From NCBI GenBank assembly GCA_003725585.1, contig RJMB01000014.1, positions 79,329-143,328 of the forward strand: a stretch of 64,000 bases of DNA. The letters are read 5' to 3'. Positions 1-10,918 of the stretch are shown one piece after another. The notes beneath the pieces are model-generated. The model was not told the origin of the DNA. It saw nothing but the letters and a program-made list of their open reading frames with translations, and did not search any database. The translations under genes and the position numbers were made by a program. The DNA comes from Halostreptopolyspora alba. GTDB taxonomy: Bacteria; Actinomycetota; Actinomycetes; Streptosporangiales; Streptosporangiaceae. Each line of letters begins with the position of its first letter. The first letter of the stretch is position 1.

Positions 1-267
1 GAAGTACATTCGCCGGGCGGCCTCGCCGAACTTCTCCCGTGCCCGCCCGCGCAGCCGCGCCTGGGTCAACGCCGCCTGTACCACATCGGAGCCGGGAACT
101 CCGAGGTCCTCGAACGCCTCGTCGCTGGCGTCGGGGGAGCGGCGGAGTCGGGAGGCGGCCCTGAGCGGGTCGTTCGTGACCTCGGCCGGGTCGACGGAGT
201 CGAGCAGCCGCTGGCCGGGCGGGGTCAGCAGCGCGTGAAAAGCGGCCGTGTGCTCGCTGATCGCCAC
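1..267 (-). CDS. N-terminal part of a class I SAM-dependent (THUMP-like) methyltransferase, cut by the window edge
   Basis: The reading frame is open from a GTG at 267 to the left edge (89 codons), with a Shine-Dalgarno GGAGGG six bases upstream. The N-terminus has the pattern F-x2-LL-x-P-x-G-x2-LL followed by DPL-x-A-x2-LR, which I associate with the THUMP-like methyltransferase that sits divergently beside groES in many actinobacteria. The SAM-binding domain lies outside the window, so the function is inferred from this short N-terminus and the neighbour. The start is only about 60 bases from the groES CIRCE site, so the two genes share a divergent promoter region. Confidence 0.5.
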   Translation of the reverse strand, partial: MAISEHTAAFHALLTPPGQRLLDSVDPAEVTNDPLRAASRLRRSPDASDEAFEDLGVPGSDVVQAALTQARLRGRAREKFGEAARRMYF

Positions 268-291
268 TGTTGTCCCTCCGTGACCAGTTGT

Positions 292-320
292 TTGACGTGC
301 CGCATGGGCGGGGCTAATGT
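292..320 (+). promoter_or_regulatory. Vegetative promoter of groES
   Basis: TTGACG (292-297), a 17-base spacer and TAATGT (315-320) form a near-consensus housekeeping-sigma promoter. Transcription would start at about 327, exactly where the CIRCE operator begins. Confidence 0.75.
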
Positions 321-326
321 TCCGTA

Positions 327-353
327 CTGGCACTCTCCAAGGTAGAGTGCTAA
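327..353. promoter_or_regulatory. CIRCE operator (HrcA binding site) of the groES-groEL operon
   Basis: CTGGCACTC, nine bases, then GAGTGCTAA. The right arm is the exact CIRCE consensus and the left arm differs from it at its first and third bases (TTAGCACTC is the consensus). CIRCE is bound by the heat-shock repressor HrcA. The site overlaps the expected start of transcription, so binding should block initiation. hrcA itself is not in the window. Confidence 0.93.
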
Positions 354-457
354 TCGCGACGAGGTCGGTCTGGCACCCGCGACGGCAGGCCGCCGTGGTC
401 GCCCCTTTATACGCATGCCGCTTCGAAAATTCGAACCTGAAGGGGGAGGTCACAACC

Positions 458-766
458 GTGTCGACCGCCACCAAGACCGTGCTTAAGCCGCTTGACGACC
501 GCGTTGTTGTCAAGACTCTCGAGGCCGAGCAGACCACGGCATCCGGCCTGGTCATCCCGGACACCGCGAAGGAGAAGCCCCAGGAGGGCGAGGTCCTCGC
601 CGTTGGCCCGGGCCGCCTGGACGACAGCGGGAAGCGTGTCGCCCTCGACGTGAAGGTCGGCGACGTCGTCCTGTACAGCAAGTACGGCGGCACCGAGGTC
701 AAGTACGACAACGAGGAGTACCTGGTGCTCTCGTCCCGCGACCTGCTCGCGGTCGTCGAGAAGTAA
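458..766 (+). CDS. groES: Co-chaperonin GroES
   Basis: 102 aa, the usual length for the heptameric lid of the GroEL chaperonin. It has the N-terminal pattern [11 protein letters not shown], the mobile-loop stretch ending [14 protein letters not shown] (about residues 30-43) and the C-terminal block [11 protein letters not shown] place the start at GTG 458, behind a strong AGGGGGAGG, rather than at an upstream in-frame ATG at 317 that lies inside the promoter. The leader of about 130 bases begins with CIRCE. groEL follows after 122 bases containing a strong hairpin, so the two genes are probably one heat-inducible operon with partial read-through. Confidence 0.97.
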   Translation: MSTATKTVLKPLDDRVVVKTLEAEQTTASGLVIPDTAKEKPQEGEVLAVGPGRLDDSGKRVALDVKVGDVVLYSKYGGTEVKYDNEEYLVLSSRDLLAVVEK

Positions 767-803
767 GGTCTCGGCACCTTCCCACGTCATCGACATGACA
801 TTT

Positions 804-840
804 CCGCCCCGGCCGGCGTGACGCCGGGTGGGGCGGTTTT
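804..840 (+). terminator. Terminator-like hairpin between groES and groEL
   Basis: CCGCCCC (804-810) pairs with GGGGCGG (830-836). Inside it CCGGCG pairs with CGCCGG around a 3-base loop, separated by a 2x2 internal loop, and TTTT follows at 837-840. This has the form of an intrinsic terminator, so it probably acts as an attenuator or mRNA-stability element giving more groES than groEL message. I see no second CIRCE site before groEL. Confidence 0.65.
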
Positions 841-879
841 CGTTCTCCGATGTACCGCACGCGTACATGAACGGATTGA

Positions 880-2502
<1,623 letters not shown>

Positions 2503-2553
2503 GTCCAGGGACGCGGTCGCCTTCCGCGTGCGTGGGCCGAATCTGCACTATCA

Positions 2554-2592
2554 TGCGTGCCCCGGGTTCCGCCCGGGGCACGCACGCGTTTG
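2554..2592 (+). terminator. Terminator after groEL1
   Basis: A perfect 13-bp inverted repeat (2554-2566 with 2572-2584, TGCGTGCCCCGGG and its complement) with a 5-base loop, followed by CGCGTTTGT. It lies 51 bases after the groEL stop. Confidence 0.85.
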
Positions 2593-2674
2593 TCCGGCTT
2601 TTCCATAGAATGTGATCGTTCTGTAGCCGGGTATCGTGACGTGCAGGTCTGCGTATGGGGGCATCATTCGTTAC

Positions 2675-3301
2675 GTGACGGATCCACGCGTCGCGGGGGG
2701 CACCACGCTCGCGCAGCGCACGAGTGCCCGACGCAGAGCGGACGACACAGAACTGAACCAGCTGACATCGCGCGCGCTCCAGGGCGACCATGGGGCGGTC
2801 GACTCGCTCATCCGCGAGGTCCGGCCGATGGTCCTGCGTTACTGTCGGGCGCGCCTGGCCCGTGTGTCCGGCTACGTCCACCACTCCGACGACGTCGCGC
2901 AGGAGGTCTGTATCGCCCTGCTGGCCGCGCTCCCGCGCTACCGCGACATGGGACGGCCGTTCGTCGCCTTCGTGTTCGGGATCGCGGCCCACAAGGTGGC
3001 CGACGCGCTACGCGGGTCGGCTCGCGCGGACCTGCCGACCGACTCCGTACCGGACCGGCCCGACGACGGACCGGGACCCGAGGAGACCGCGGTGCGCACC
3101 GTCGAGGCCGAGCGGGCGCGGGCGTTGTTGAGTGAACTTCCCGAGCAGCAGCGGAGGCTGCTCGTCATGCGCGTGATTGCGGGTCTTACTGCTGATGAGA
3201 CAGGAAATGTCCTGGGAATGTCGGCCGGTGCGGTTCGGGTTGCCCAGCATCGAGCTCTCGCTCGGCTTCGGGAGGTGGCCGTGGCGAACCGCCTCTTCTA
3301 G
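2675..3301 (+). CDS. shbA: ECF-type RNA polymerase sigma factor, ShbA/SigD-like
   Basis: About 208 aa. Region 2 ([23 protein letters not shown], then [15 protein letters not shown]) and region 4 ([12 protein letters not shown], then [19 protein letters not shown]) are both intact, with a Pro/Asp-rich linker between. A sigma factor of this type just upstream of guaB is ShbA in Streptomyces, where it drives the principal sigma gene hrdB. Mycobacterial SigD occupies a similar place. The start is uncertain: GTG 2675 has a GGGGG stretch 14 bases upstream, and a GTG at 2636 would add 13 residues. No anti-sigma gene adjoins it. Confidence 0.85.
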   Translation: MTDPRVAGGTTLAQRTSARRRADDTELNQLTSRALQGDHGAVDSLIREVRPMVLRYCRARLARVSGYVHHSDDVAQEVCIALLAALPRYRDMGRPFVAFVFGIAAHKVADALRGSARADLPTDSVPDRPDDGPGPEETAVRTVEAERARALLSELPEQQRRLLVMRVIAGLTADETGNVLGMSAGAVRVAQHRALARLREVAVANRLF

Positions 3302-3530
3302 CCCGCCCGGGCGACGACACCCCTCCCGCGGCCCAAGGGTTCCCGGTCACGGCTGCTCCTCGCGGCGGGTCACCTACCGGCACTACTGCCATCTACCGCG
3401 CTGATCCGCCTCGCGCCGCTTCACCGAGCGGGGTTCGGCGCCACCCGACGGGTGTGACTCCCGCCACGCCGACCGGCCCCGACCGGCGAAGTCGGCGATC
3501 GACGGACGTCACCGCCGGTCAGCCTCCTAG

Positions 3531-5060
<1,530 letters not shown>

Positions 5061-5082
5061 GAGCACGCGCCGGCACCACGGG

Positions 5083-5116
5083 GGTGCGCGTCCCGGATGT
5101 CCGCGAGACGCGCACC
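5083..5116. terminator. Bidirectional hairpin between convergent guaB and the HTH gene
   Basis: GGTGCGCGTC (5083-5092) pairs with GACGCGCACC (5107-5116), and CGGA/TCCG pairs inside the loop. It lies between the guaB stop (5060) and the end of the reverse-strand gene (5146), so it can serve both. There is no T-tract. Confidence 0.6.
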
Positions 5117-5145
5117 GTGTCGGAGCGCGGGAAGCGCCGAGGCGG

Positions 5146-5361
5146 TTACCGCGCCGCCTCTCGGCCCTCGTTCAGGGCGGCGTTCAGCTCGTCGATGTCG
5201 CCGCCCCGGTACAACCGCCAACCGTTGGGGTCGGTGAGGTGGCGAACGTGGCCCTGCCGGGCCCAGCGGCGCAGGGTGGAGGGGGAGACACCCAAGAGTC
5301 GGGCGGCCTCGCCGGTGGTGGCGTACATGTCGGGATGGATATCGAGGTCCGCGCCGCTCAT
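5146..5361 (-). CDS. Small MerR/excisionase-type HTH DNA-binding protein
   Basis: 71 aa. A winged-helix HTH of the MerR/BldC/excisionase type covers most of the protein: TTGEAARLLGVSPSTLRRWARQGHVR, then NGWRLYRGGDIDELNAAL as wing and dimer strand. The start is the ATG at 5361, which overlaps the stop of the upstream gene (ATGA), so the two are co-translated. Proteins of this size control gene expression or excision in actinobacterial mobile regions. No integrase is near, so which of these it does cannot be said. Confidence 0.75.
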   Translation of the reverse strand: MSGADLDIHPDMYATTGEAARLLGVSPSTLRRWARQGHVRHLTDPNGWRLYRGGDIDELNAALNEGREAAR

Positions 5362-5618
5362 CGGGCCACCCCCGCCCCGGGGCGAGGGCGGTTGGCCCGC
5401 CACCACACGAACATCGTGGCCGCGTCGAGACCGCTGTGTTGGTGCAGCCCGTCAGCGTCCATGACGTAGTAGCGGCCGCTGGTCTCGCCGAACCAGACGA
5501 TCAGGTGGGGGTTCCGGGCCTGGAGACGCGCGGCGGCGGCGTGGGCGTGGGTGTGCCGGGGCGAACGCCCCCAGCGGGAGGGGGTGGACCGGCGTGCTCG
5601 CCGGGTAGGCTCGGACAT
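5358..5618 (-). CDS. Small hypothetical protein, first gene of the reverse HTH pair
   Basis: 86 aa with a very basic N-terminal third (SEPTRRARRSTPSRWGRSPR) and a compact C-terminal half (HLIVWFGETSGRYYVMDADG, then AATMFVWW). ATG 5618 follows AAGGAG at 8 bases. It shares a four-base stop/start overlap with the HTH gene downstream. I do not recognise a family. The C-terminal half resembles small proteins found beside XRE/DUF397 genes in actinobacteria, an impression I cannot verify here. Confidence 0.65.
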   Translation of the reverse strand: MSEPTRRARRSTPSRWGRSPRHTHAHAAAARLQARNPHLIVWFGETSGRYYVMDADGLHQHSGLDAATMFVWWRANRPRPGAGVAR

Positions 5619-5724
5619 GTCAACAGCTCCTTGGGATTCGCTGGTGGCCACACCCCGGGACCGGTGTCAGCGGTCGCCGGGGTCTTGCGTTCTTGAGCCA
5701 CTACACTGCCGCCACATGTTTAAT

Positions 5725-5752
5725 TTGACCATGGCCGCCACATTTTTATGTT
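5725..5752 (+). promoter_or_regulatory. Candidate promoter of the XRE/DUF397 pair
   Basis: TTGACC (5725-5730), a 16-base spacer and TATGTT (5747-5752), in an unusually AT-rich stretch for this chromosome. It would give a leader of about 40 bases before the GTG at 5798. Confidence 0.55.
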
Positions 5753-5797
5753 CTCTTGTCCTGTGGGTAGCCATCTGTGGCGTGATGGTGTTGAGTT

Positions 5798-6607
5798 GTG
5801 GCCATGATGGAGAGGGGAAACGCGCTCTGGCAGCGCTTCGGGACCGAGCTAAAGCGGCAGCGCGAACTTTCGGGTGTTAGCCAGGCACAACTCGCCAAAG
5901 CAACTGGCTGGTCCCCGTCCATGATCAGTGCTCTCCAGCAGGGAACACGGACCCCGAAACGCGATCACGCGGAAGCGTTGGACACCGCGCTCAACACAGG
6001 CGGTTTATTGACGCGTCTGTGGCAAGAGCTGGTGAACCAGCGTGATGTCCCGGAGTGGTTCCGCGACGCTGTGCTGATTGAGCGACGCGCGACCGAGATC
6101 CGCGAGTACGAGCCTCTCGTCGTCCCCGGGCTTTTGCAGACCACGGAGTACGCACGAGCCATGCTGGAGGGACGCTACAACAGGCACCTCTCTGACCAGA
6201 TCCGGCAGATGGCAGAAGCGCGCGCGGCACGCTTGCCGGCGATCCAGGGCCACCGGCCACTCCTCTGGTTCGTTGTGCGAGAGGCCGTGCTCAAGCGTGC
6301 TGTTGGGACTGAAACAATCATGAAGGACCAGTTGGGCCACATCATCGAACTCGCTGAAGCGGGGACGGTTCAGTTCCAGGTGCTGCCGGACACTCCTGTC
6401 AGTCCGGGATTCTGCCTCCCGTTCCGGGTGAGTTCGCTGGGCCCAATACAGTCGGTGGTCTACGTCGAACACGCTTTGGGCGGTGAGACCTCCGACAACC
6501 CAGAGCAGGTATCGGAGATGACGACGCTGTTCGGGGCCTTGCAAGCAGCGGCGGTCGCGCCCGGCGAGTCCATCGATCTTGTGAAGAGGTGGCGAGGAGA
6601 ACCGTGA
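5798..6607 (+). CDS. Scr1-like XRE-family regulator with DUF5753 (antitoxin-like)
   Basis: 269 aa. The N-terminal Xre HTH (about residues 15-70, LKRQRELSGVSQAQLAKATG then SPSMISALQQGTRTPKRD) is followed by the DUF5753 region with the hallmarks VVPGLLQTTEYARAM and VLPDTPVSPGF. This architecture paired with a downstream DUF397 gene is the Scr1/Scr2 type of toxin-antitoxin-like module of Streptomyces, members of which affect antibiotic production and development. It carries a TTA leucine codon (6005-6007, residue 70), rare in such genomes and potentially bldA-dependent. Base composition is visibly less GC-rich than the flanking gua genes, suggesting transfer. Start alternatives are ATG 5804 and ATG 5807. 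Confidence 0.85.
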   Translation: MAMMERGNALWQRFGTELKRQRELSGVSQAQLAKATGWSPSMISALQQGTRTPKRDHAEALDTALNTGGLLTRLWQELVNQRDVPEWFRDAVLIERRATEIREYEPLVVPGLLQTTEYARAMLEGRYNRHLSDQIRQMAEARAARLPAIQGHRPLLWFVVREAVLKRAVGTETIMKDQLGHIIELAEAGTVQFQVLPDTPVSPGFCLPFRVSSLGPIQSVVYVEHALGGETSDNPEQVSEMTTLFGALQAAAVAPGESIDLVKRWRGEP

Positions 6608-6789
6608 TGGACGAGCGTTGGCACACATCTAGCTATTCCAGCAATCATGGTGGGAACTGCGTGGAGGTCGCGGAGTGGTCGGACTCCGTGGGGGTTCGGG
6701 ATACGCGAGACCGTGATGGTGGGCACCTGTCGTTCCCGCTGGCCGAGTGGTCGGTGTTCCTCGCCGAGGTGCGACGCGGCGAACTGTAG
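6607..6789 (+). CDS. Scr2-like DUF397 protein
   Basis: 60 aa, the normal size for DUF397. It shows the family blocks WHTSSYSSNHGGNCVEVA, VGVRDTRDRDGGHLSF and the aromatic C-terminal helix EWSVFLAEVRRGEL. The ATG at 6607 overlaps the stop of the XRE gene by one base (TGATG), so translation is coupled. In the Scr1/Scr2 model the DUF397 protein is the toxic or effector partner and the Xre protein its antagonist. Many genomes hold dozens of such pairs, so the specific role is unknown. Confidence 0.85.
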   Translation: MDERWHTSSYSSNHGGNCVEVAEWSDSVGVRDTRDRDGGHLSFPLAEWSVFLAEVRRGEL

Positions 6790-6957
6790 GAGCCATGGTG
6801 CTCGGGGCGGCTCGCGGCGCGTCCGCCTCCGTCCTTCCCTGGCCACGTTCGTCGGGACTTCGCTGCTCACACACGTCCCGCTGTGAGGGTGGCGGTAAAC
6901 TCGCCCCGGCGGCCGGGTGATTCGTGCCGCCAGAGGACGTAAGAGGGGATCGAAGCG

Positions 6958-8073
6958 TTGGCTCAGGTGGAGATCGGGCTGGGCAAGAACGGGCGCCGCG
7001 CCTACGAGCTCGACGAGATCGGGATCGTTCCGGCACGTCGTACCCGGGATCCGGAGGAGGTGTCGCTCACGTGGCAGATCGACGCCTACCGGTTCGAGAC
7101 CCCGCTGGTCGTGAGCCCCATGGACAGCGTCGCCTCGCCGCGGACCGTGGTCGCGGTGGGCGAGCAGGGCGGCCTGGGCGTGTTGGACCTGGAGGGGCTG
7201 TGGACCCGCTACGAGGACCCCGAGCCGCTGCTCGCGGAGATCAACGAGCTCGATGACGAGGCGGCGACGAAGCGGCTGCAGGACATCTACTCCGCCCCGA
7301 TCCGGGAGGAGCTGATCGGCCAGCGCATCGAGGAGATCCGCAAGTCGGGCATCGTCACCGCCGCCGCGCTGTCCCCGCAGCGCACCGCGCAGTACCACCG
7401 GGCCGTGATCGACGCCGGGGTGGACATCTTCGTCATCCGGGGGACCACGGTGTCGGCCGAGCACGTGTCCGGCCGCGCCGAGCCGCTCAACCTCAAGCAG
7501 TTCATCTACGAGCTGGACGTGCCGGTGGTCGTCGGGGGCTGTGCCACCTACACCGCCGCGCTGCACCTGATGCGCACCGGCGCCGCCGGGGTCCTGGTGG
7601 GCTTCGGCGGCGGGTCCGGGCACACCACGCGTTCCGTGCTGGGCGTGTCCGTACCCATGGCCAGCGCGATCGGCGACGTCGCGGCGGCCCGGCGCGACTA
7701 CCTCGACGAGTCCGGCGGTCGCTACGTGCACGTCATCGCCGACGGTGGGATGCGGGGCAGCGGCGACATCGCGAAGTCGCTGGCCTGCGGAGCCGACGCC
7801 GTGATGGTGGGGTCGCCGCTCGCGCGGGCGAAGGAGGCCCCGGGGAGCGGCTACCACTGGGGCAGTGAGGCCCACCACAACGAGCTGCCGCGTGGCGAGC
7901 GGGTGCACGTGGGCACCAACGGCGACCTGCGGTCGATCCTGCACGGTCCGGCGTTCACCAGCGACGGGACGATGAACCTGATGGGGGCGCTGCGCCGCAC
8001 CATGGCCACCGCCGGTTACTCCGACCTCAAGGAGTTCCAACGCGTCGAGGTCGTGGTGAACCCGCACCGGTAG
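6958..8073 (+). CDS. guaB3: GuaB3-family IMP dehydrogenase-like protein
   Basis: 371 aa. It is a TIM-barrel protein of the IMPDH/GMPR superfamily without CBS domains. The phosphate-binding segments GVLVGFGGGSGHTT and IADGGMRGSGDIAKSLACGADAVMVGSPLARAKEAP are clear. GuaB3 is the second, divergent copy found beside guaB in most actinobacteria. Members have been reported to act as GMP reductase rather than IMP dehydrogenase, which would make this a purine-salvage enzyme. Translation starts at a TTG (6958) behind AAGAGGGG. Confidence 0.92.
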   Translation: MAQVEIGLGKNGRRAYELDEIGIVPARRTRDPEEVSLTWQIDAYRFETPLVVSPMDSVASPRTVVAVGEQGGLGVLDLEGLWTRYEDPEPLLAEINELDDEAATKRLQDIYSAPIREELIGQRIEEIRKSGIVTAAALSPQRTAQYHRAVIDAGVDIFVIRGTTVSAEHVSGRAEPLNLKQFIYELDVPVVVGGCATYTAALHLMRTGAAGVLVGFGGGSGHTTRSVLGVSVPMASAIGDVAAARRDYLDESGGRYVHVIADGGMRGSGDIAKSLACGADAVMVGSPLARAKEAPGSGYHWGSEAHHNELPRGERVHVGTNGDLRSILHGPAFTSDGTMNLMGALRRTMATAGYSDLKEFQRVEVVVNPHR

Positions 8074-8078
8074 AAGAG

Positions 8079-8139
8079 GTTGATCTTGTCGTGGTCGTCA
8101 CTGCCGAACACCGAGAGTGACGACAGCTACAAGATCAAC
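8079..8139. repeat. Long imperfect palindrome between guaB3 and glpD
   Basis: Arms GTTGATCTTGT (8079-8089) and ACAAGATCAAC (8129-8139), then a 4x4 internal loop, then GTCGTCACT (8094-8102) and AGTGACGAC (8116-8124), with a 13-base loop: 20 perfect base pairs. It begins 6 bases after the guaB3 stop. There is no T-tract and the arms are less GC-rich than the surroundings, so it could be a terminator, a Rho-independent processing site or one copy of a dispersed palindromic repeat. Confidence 0.8.
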
Positions 8140-8266
8140 GATGTTGGGGAGGCTGCCGTACACGCCGACACGGTGCCCGGCTGGCGGCGCGGTGGCGGTA
8201 TAGCCTGATGATCTCGGGTCGCGACGGGTAGTCGCCAGATAGGTACCCGTCCCAGAAAGGCGTGAC

Positions 8267-9988
8267 ATGACGGCAGCGCGCATAGGTCCCGACGAGCGAG
8301 CCCGAGCCATGGAGCGCATGGCCGGCGAGGAGCTGGACGTCCTGGTCGTGGGTGGCGGCATCGTCGGTGCCGGCGTGGCCCTGGACGCGGTGTCGCGCGG
8401 GCTCTCCGTCGGGGTGATCGAGACGGGGGACTTCGCCTCGGGCACGTCGAGCAGGTCCAGCAAGCTGATCCACGGGGGCCTTCGCTACCTGGAGCAGCTG
8501 GACTTCTCCCTGGTGCGTGAGGCGCTGACCGAGCGGGGACTGCTGCTCGGACGTATCGCGCCGCACCTGGTGCGCCCGGTCCCGTTCGTGTTCCCGTTCC
8601 AGCGGCACTGGGAGCGGGGCTACATCGGCGCGGGGGTGACGCTGTACGACCTGCTCGCCTCCTCGATGAACACCAGCCGTGGGCTGCCCGGCCACCGCCA
8701 CCTCACCCGGTCCGGGGCGCTGCGCGTCTTTCCCGCGTTGCGCCGCGACGCGCTCACCGGGGCCGTGCAGTACTGGGACGCCCAGGTCGACGACGCGCGA
8801 TTCGTCGTCATGGTGCTGCGCACCGCCGCCACCTACGGGGCCCACGTGACGTCCCGCACCCAGGCCGTCGGGTTCCTGCGTGAGGGCGAGCACGTGACGG
8901 GGGCCAGGGTCCGGGACCTGGAGACCGGTACCGATTTCGAGGTGCGCGCGAAGCAGGTGGTCAACGCCGCCGGGGTGTGGACCGACGACATCCAGGAGAT
9001 GGTGGGTGGCCGGGGCCAGATCAGGGTCAACGCCTCCAAGGGCATCCACCTCGTCGTTCCGCGCGACCGGATCCAGGCGTCCTCCGGCATGATCCTGCGC
9101 ACCGAGAAGAGCGTGCTCTTCGTGATCCCGTGGGGGCGGCACTGGATCATCGGCACCACCGACACCGCGTGGAACCTCGACAAGCGCCACCCGGCGGCGA
9201 GCCGGGCCGACATCGACTACGTGCTCGACCACGTGAACCAGGTGCTGCGGGTGCCGCTCAGCCGCGACGACGTCGAGGGGGTGTACGCGGGGCTGCGCCC
9301 GCTGCTGTCGGGCGAGTCCGACGAGACGTCGAAGCTGTCGCGGGAGCACACGGTCGCCCACCCGGTGCCGGGGCTGGTGCTGATCGCCGGGGGTAAGTAC
9401 ACCACCTACCGGGTTATGGCCAAGGACGCCGTCGACGCGGTGGCGCACGGGCTCGGCGGGGCCGTCCCGGAGTCGGTCACCGACCGGGTGCCGCTGGTGG
9501 GTGCCGACGGGTTCGCGGCCCTGTGGAACCAGCGTCACTCCATCGCGCGCCACACCGGCCTGCACGTGTCGCGTGTCTCCCACCTGCTCAAACGGTACGG
9601 GTCGCTGATCCACGACCTGACCGAGCTGATGGAACGAAGTCCTGATCTGAAGGAGCCGCTGACCGGGGCCGACGACTACCTGCGGGCCGAGGTGGTCTAC
9701 GCGGTCCGCTACGAGGGGGCGCGCCACCTGAACGACGTCCTGTCCCGGCGTACCCGCGTGTCCATCGAGACCTGGGACCGCGGTGTCGCCGTGTCCCAGG
9801 AGGCGGCCGAGCTCATGGGCCCCTGGTTGGGGTGGAACGAGGATCAGGTCAAGCGTGAGGTGGAGTACTACCGCAAGCGCATCGAGGCCGAACGCGCCGC
9901 CCAGGAGCAGGACACCGACCACGAGGCCGACGCGATGCGGCACGGCGCTCCCGACCTCGTCCCGGAGGCGCAGATCATCTCGGGGTGA
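8267..9988 (+). CDS. glpD: Glycerol-3-phosphate dehydrogenase (FAD-dependent)
   Basis: 573 aa. It oxidises glycerol 3-phosphate to dihydroxyacetone phosphate at the membrane and passes electrons to the quinone pool. The FAD-binding motif VVGGGIVGAGVALDA is near residue 26, followed by the family signature SSRSSKLIHGGLRYLEQLDF. Later blocks include GIHLVVPRDR, IGTTDTAWN and LIAGGKYTTYRVMAKDAVD, and the C-terminal DAO_C helical domain is complete. ATG 8267 has AGAAAGG upstream. It stands alone, without glpF or glpK beside it. Confidence 0.95.
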   Translation: MTAARIGPDERARAMERMAGEELDVLVVGGGIVGAGVALDAVSRGLSVGVIETGDFASGTSSRSSKLIHGGLRYLEQLDFSLVREALTERGLLLGRIAPHLVRPVPFVFPFQRHWERGYIGAGVTLYDLLASSMNTSRGLPGHRHLTRSGALRVFPALRRDALTGAVQYWDAQVDDARFVVMVLRTAATYGAHVTSRTQAVGFLREGEHVTGARVRDLETGTDFEVRAKQVVNAAGVWTDDIQEMVGGRGQIRVNASKGIHLVVPRDRIQASSGMILRTEKSVLFVIPWGRHWIIGTTDTAWNLDKRHPAASRADIDYVLDHVNQVLRVPLSRDDVEGVYAGLRPLLSGESDETSKLSREHTVAHPVPGLVLIAGGKYTTYRVMAKDAVDAVAHGLGGAVPESVTDRVPLVGADGFAALWNQRHSIARHTGLHVSRVSHLLKRYGSLIHDLTELMERSPDLKEPLTGADDYLRAEVVYAVRYEGARHLNDVLSRRTRVSIETWDRGVAVSQEAAELMGPWLGWNEDQVKREVEYYRKRIEAERAAQEQDTDHEADAMRHGAPDLVPEAQIISG

Positions 9989-10214
9989 GGTGGCACACGG
10001 CGGCGGGTCGACGTGTCACAGGGCTCTCGGCGGGCGATCCCGTCCCGTCTGTAGTTCGAATCCGGAGCGCGGGAGCGTGAGGTCGCGGTCGAGCACGTCT
10101 TCGAGTGGTTCCGCGAAGCCGGTGGCGTGCCAGTGCCGTACCGCCCAGAGCACCCCGCCGAGCGGCGCGCCACCGGAGGTACTGGGTGTCCGCCCACTCG
10201 CGCGCACCACCGTC

Positions 10215-10328
10215 CCCGCAACCGATGACGTCACGCCGCTGGCGATCGTGCTGTCGCTGGGTGTCGCCGCCACTCTCACCACGGTCGGCGTGCTCGCTTT
10301 TCGCCACCGGGACGTGGTGCCTTCGTAA
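10215..10328 (+). pseudogene. C-terminal relic of an ABC-2 type transporter permease
   Basis: The last 37 codons before the TAA at 10326-10328 read as a hydrophobic segment, LAIVLSLGVAATLTTVGVLAF, followed by RHRD. This is the typical last membrane helix plus Arg-Arg-Asp end of ABC-2 permeases. Nothing upstream in this frame looks like the rest of a permease. A remnant of a deleted transporter gene is the simplest reading, but the match is short. Confidence 0.4.
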
Positions 10329-10454
10329 GGGCTGGCCGTTCTCCGGTCCCGGGCGCGGCGGAACCTTCCTCGCGTCGTGGTCGTGACGTGGCTCCTCGTC
10401 GCCGGTGATTCGGGCAACAATGGCGCGCGAGTGGAACAAACCCGGCCATTGAGA

Positions 10455-10471
10455 TTGTATTCTGAATACAA
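10455..10471. promoter_or_regulatory. Perfect palindrome resembling a GntR-family operator
   Basis: TTGTATTCTGAATACAA, an 8-1-8 perfect inverted repeat and conspicuously AT-rich. Sites of this form are bound by FadR/FCD-type GntR regulators. It lies 29 bases before the Uma2 fragment, where a promoter would be, and no GntR gene adjoins it. Confidence 0.5.
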
Positions 10472-10500
10472 CAAGGAAACGGCGACTGAGGGAGTTGGTC

Positions 10501-10665
10501 ATGGCCGACACAGTTCTGACCAGGGACACTCGCGAGCGGCTGCTGCGCGCCTGGGAGCAACTGGATGTTCCCGCCGGGTGGCGGGCCGAGATCCGCGACG
10601 GGGAAATCGTGATGTTCCCCGAGCGGGCCACGAGTTACGGTGAAATCATCAACAAGGTCGTGTGA
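10501..10665 (+). pseudogene. Truncated Uma2-family (DUF820) nuclease fragment
   Basis: ATG 10501, behind GGGAG, opens a 54-codon frame whose product matches the N-terminus of Uma2-family proteins: a helix ending RLLRAWEQLDVPAGWRAEI, then the strand DGEIVMFPERATSYGEII. Full-length members are about 180-200 aa and carry the catalytic PD-(D/E)XK residues further on. Here a TGA ends the frame at 10665 and no continuation is apparent in other frames. The family is highly duplicated in actinobacteria and often decayed. A 10-bp hairpin (10673-10696) follows the stop. Confidence 0.65.
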
Positions 10666-10918
10666 CTCGGCTCACTTCGAACCGTTGGTTCGAGTGGGCC
10701 GGGTGGCCGGCCGATTGTGTGGCGGTGTTTCACGACGCGAATCCCGCGTTCCCCGATTTCTCGCTGAACGCGGAAATAGTGCCAAAGTTCACATTACAGC
10801 GCGACACCTGAAATCCTCGGGATGGCGCGCGGAACCCGCGCGGCGACGCCGCGCACCACGCGTATCCTGCGGGTGCCTCCGCGCACCCGCGACCACCTAT
10901 CGACCCGGGACGCGCCCC

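Larger units (their letters stand above)
9989..10500. other. Gene-poor, decayed stretch after glpD
   Basis: No intact gene is visible in these 512 bases. They hold a recognisable ABC-permease tail (10215-10328), a GntR-type palindrome (10455-10471) and, on the reverse strand, a stretch around 10020-10160 with coding-like codon use (ending at a TGA near 10018) that I cannot assign. The pattern suggests remains of several genes. Confidence 0.5.

Noticed and set aside
10016..10474. Reverse-strand frame after glpD, with coding-like codons near its end
   Set aside because: About 45 residues before the stop look plausible, but I know no family for them and the rest of the frame is not protein-like. 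Mentioned only as a possible relic.
10673..10696. GGTTCGA-type sequences (also near 10055) resembling the T-arm of a tRNA
   Set aside because: The flanking bases do not form the T stem in tRNA register and no acceptor, D or anticodon arms are present. The first is simply one arm of a short hairpin after the Uma2 fragment.
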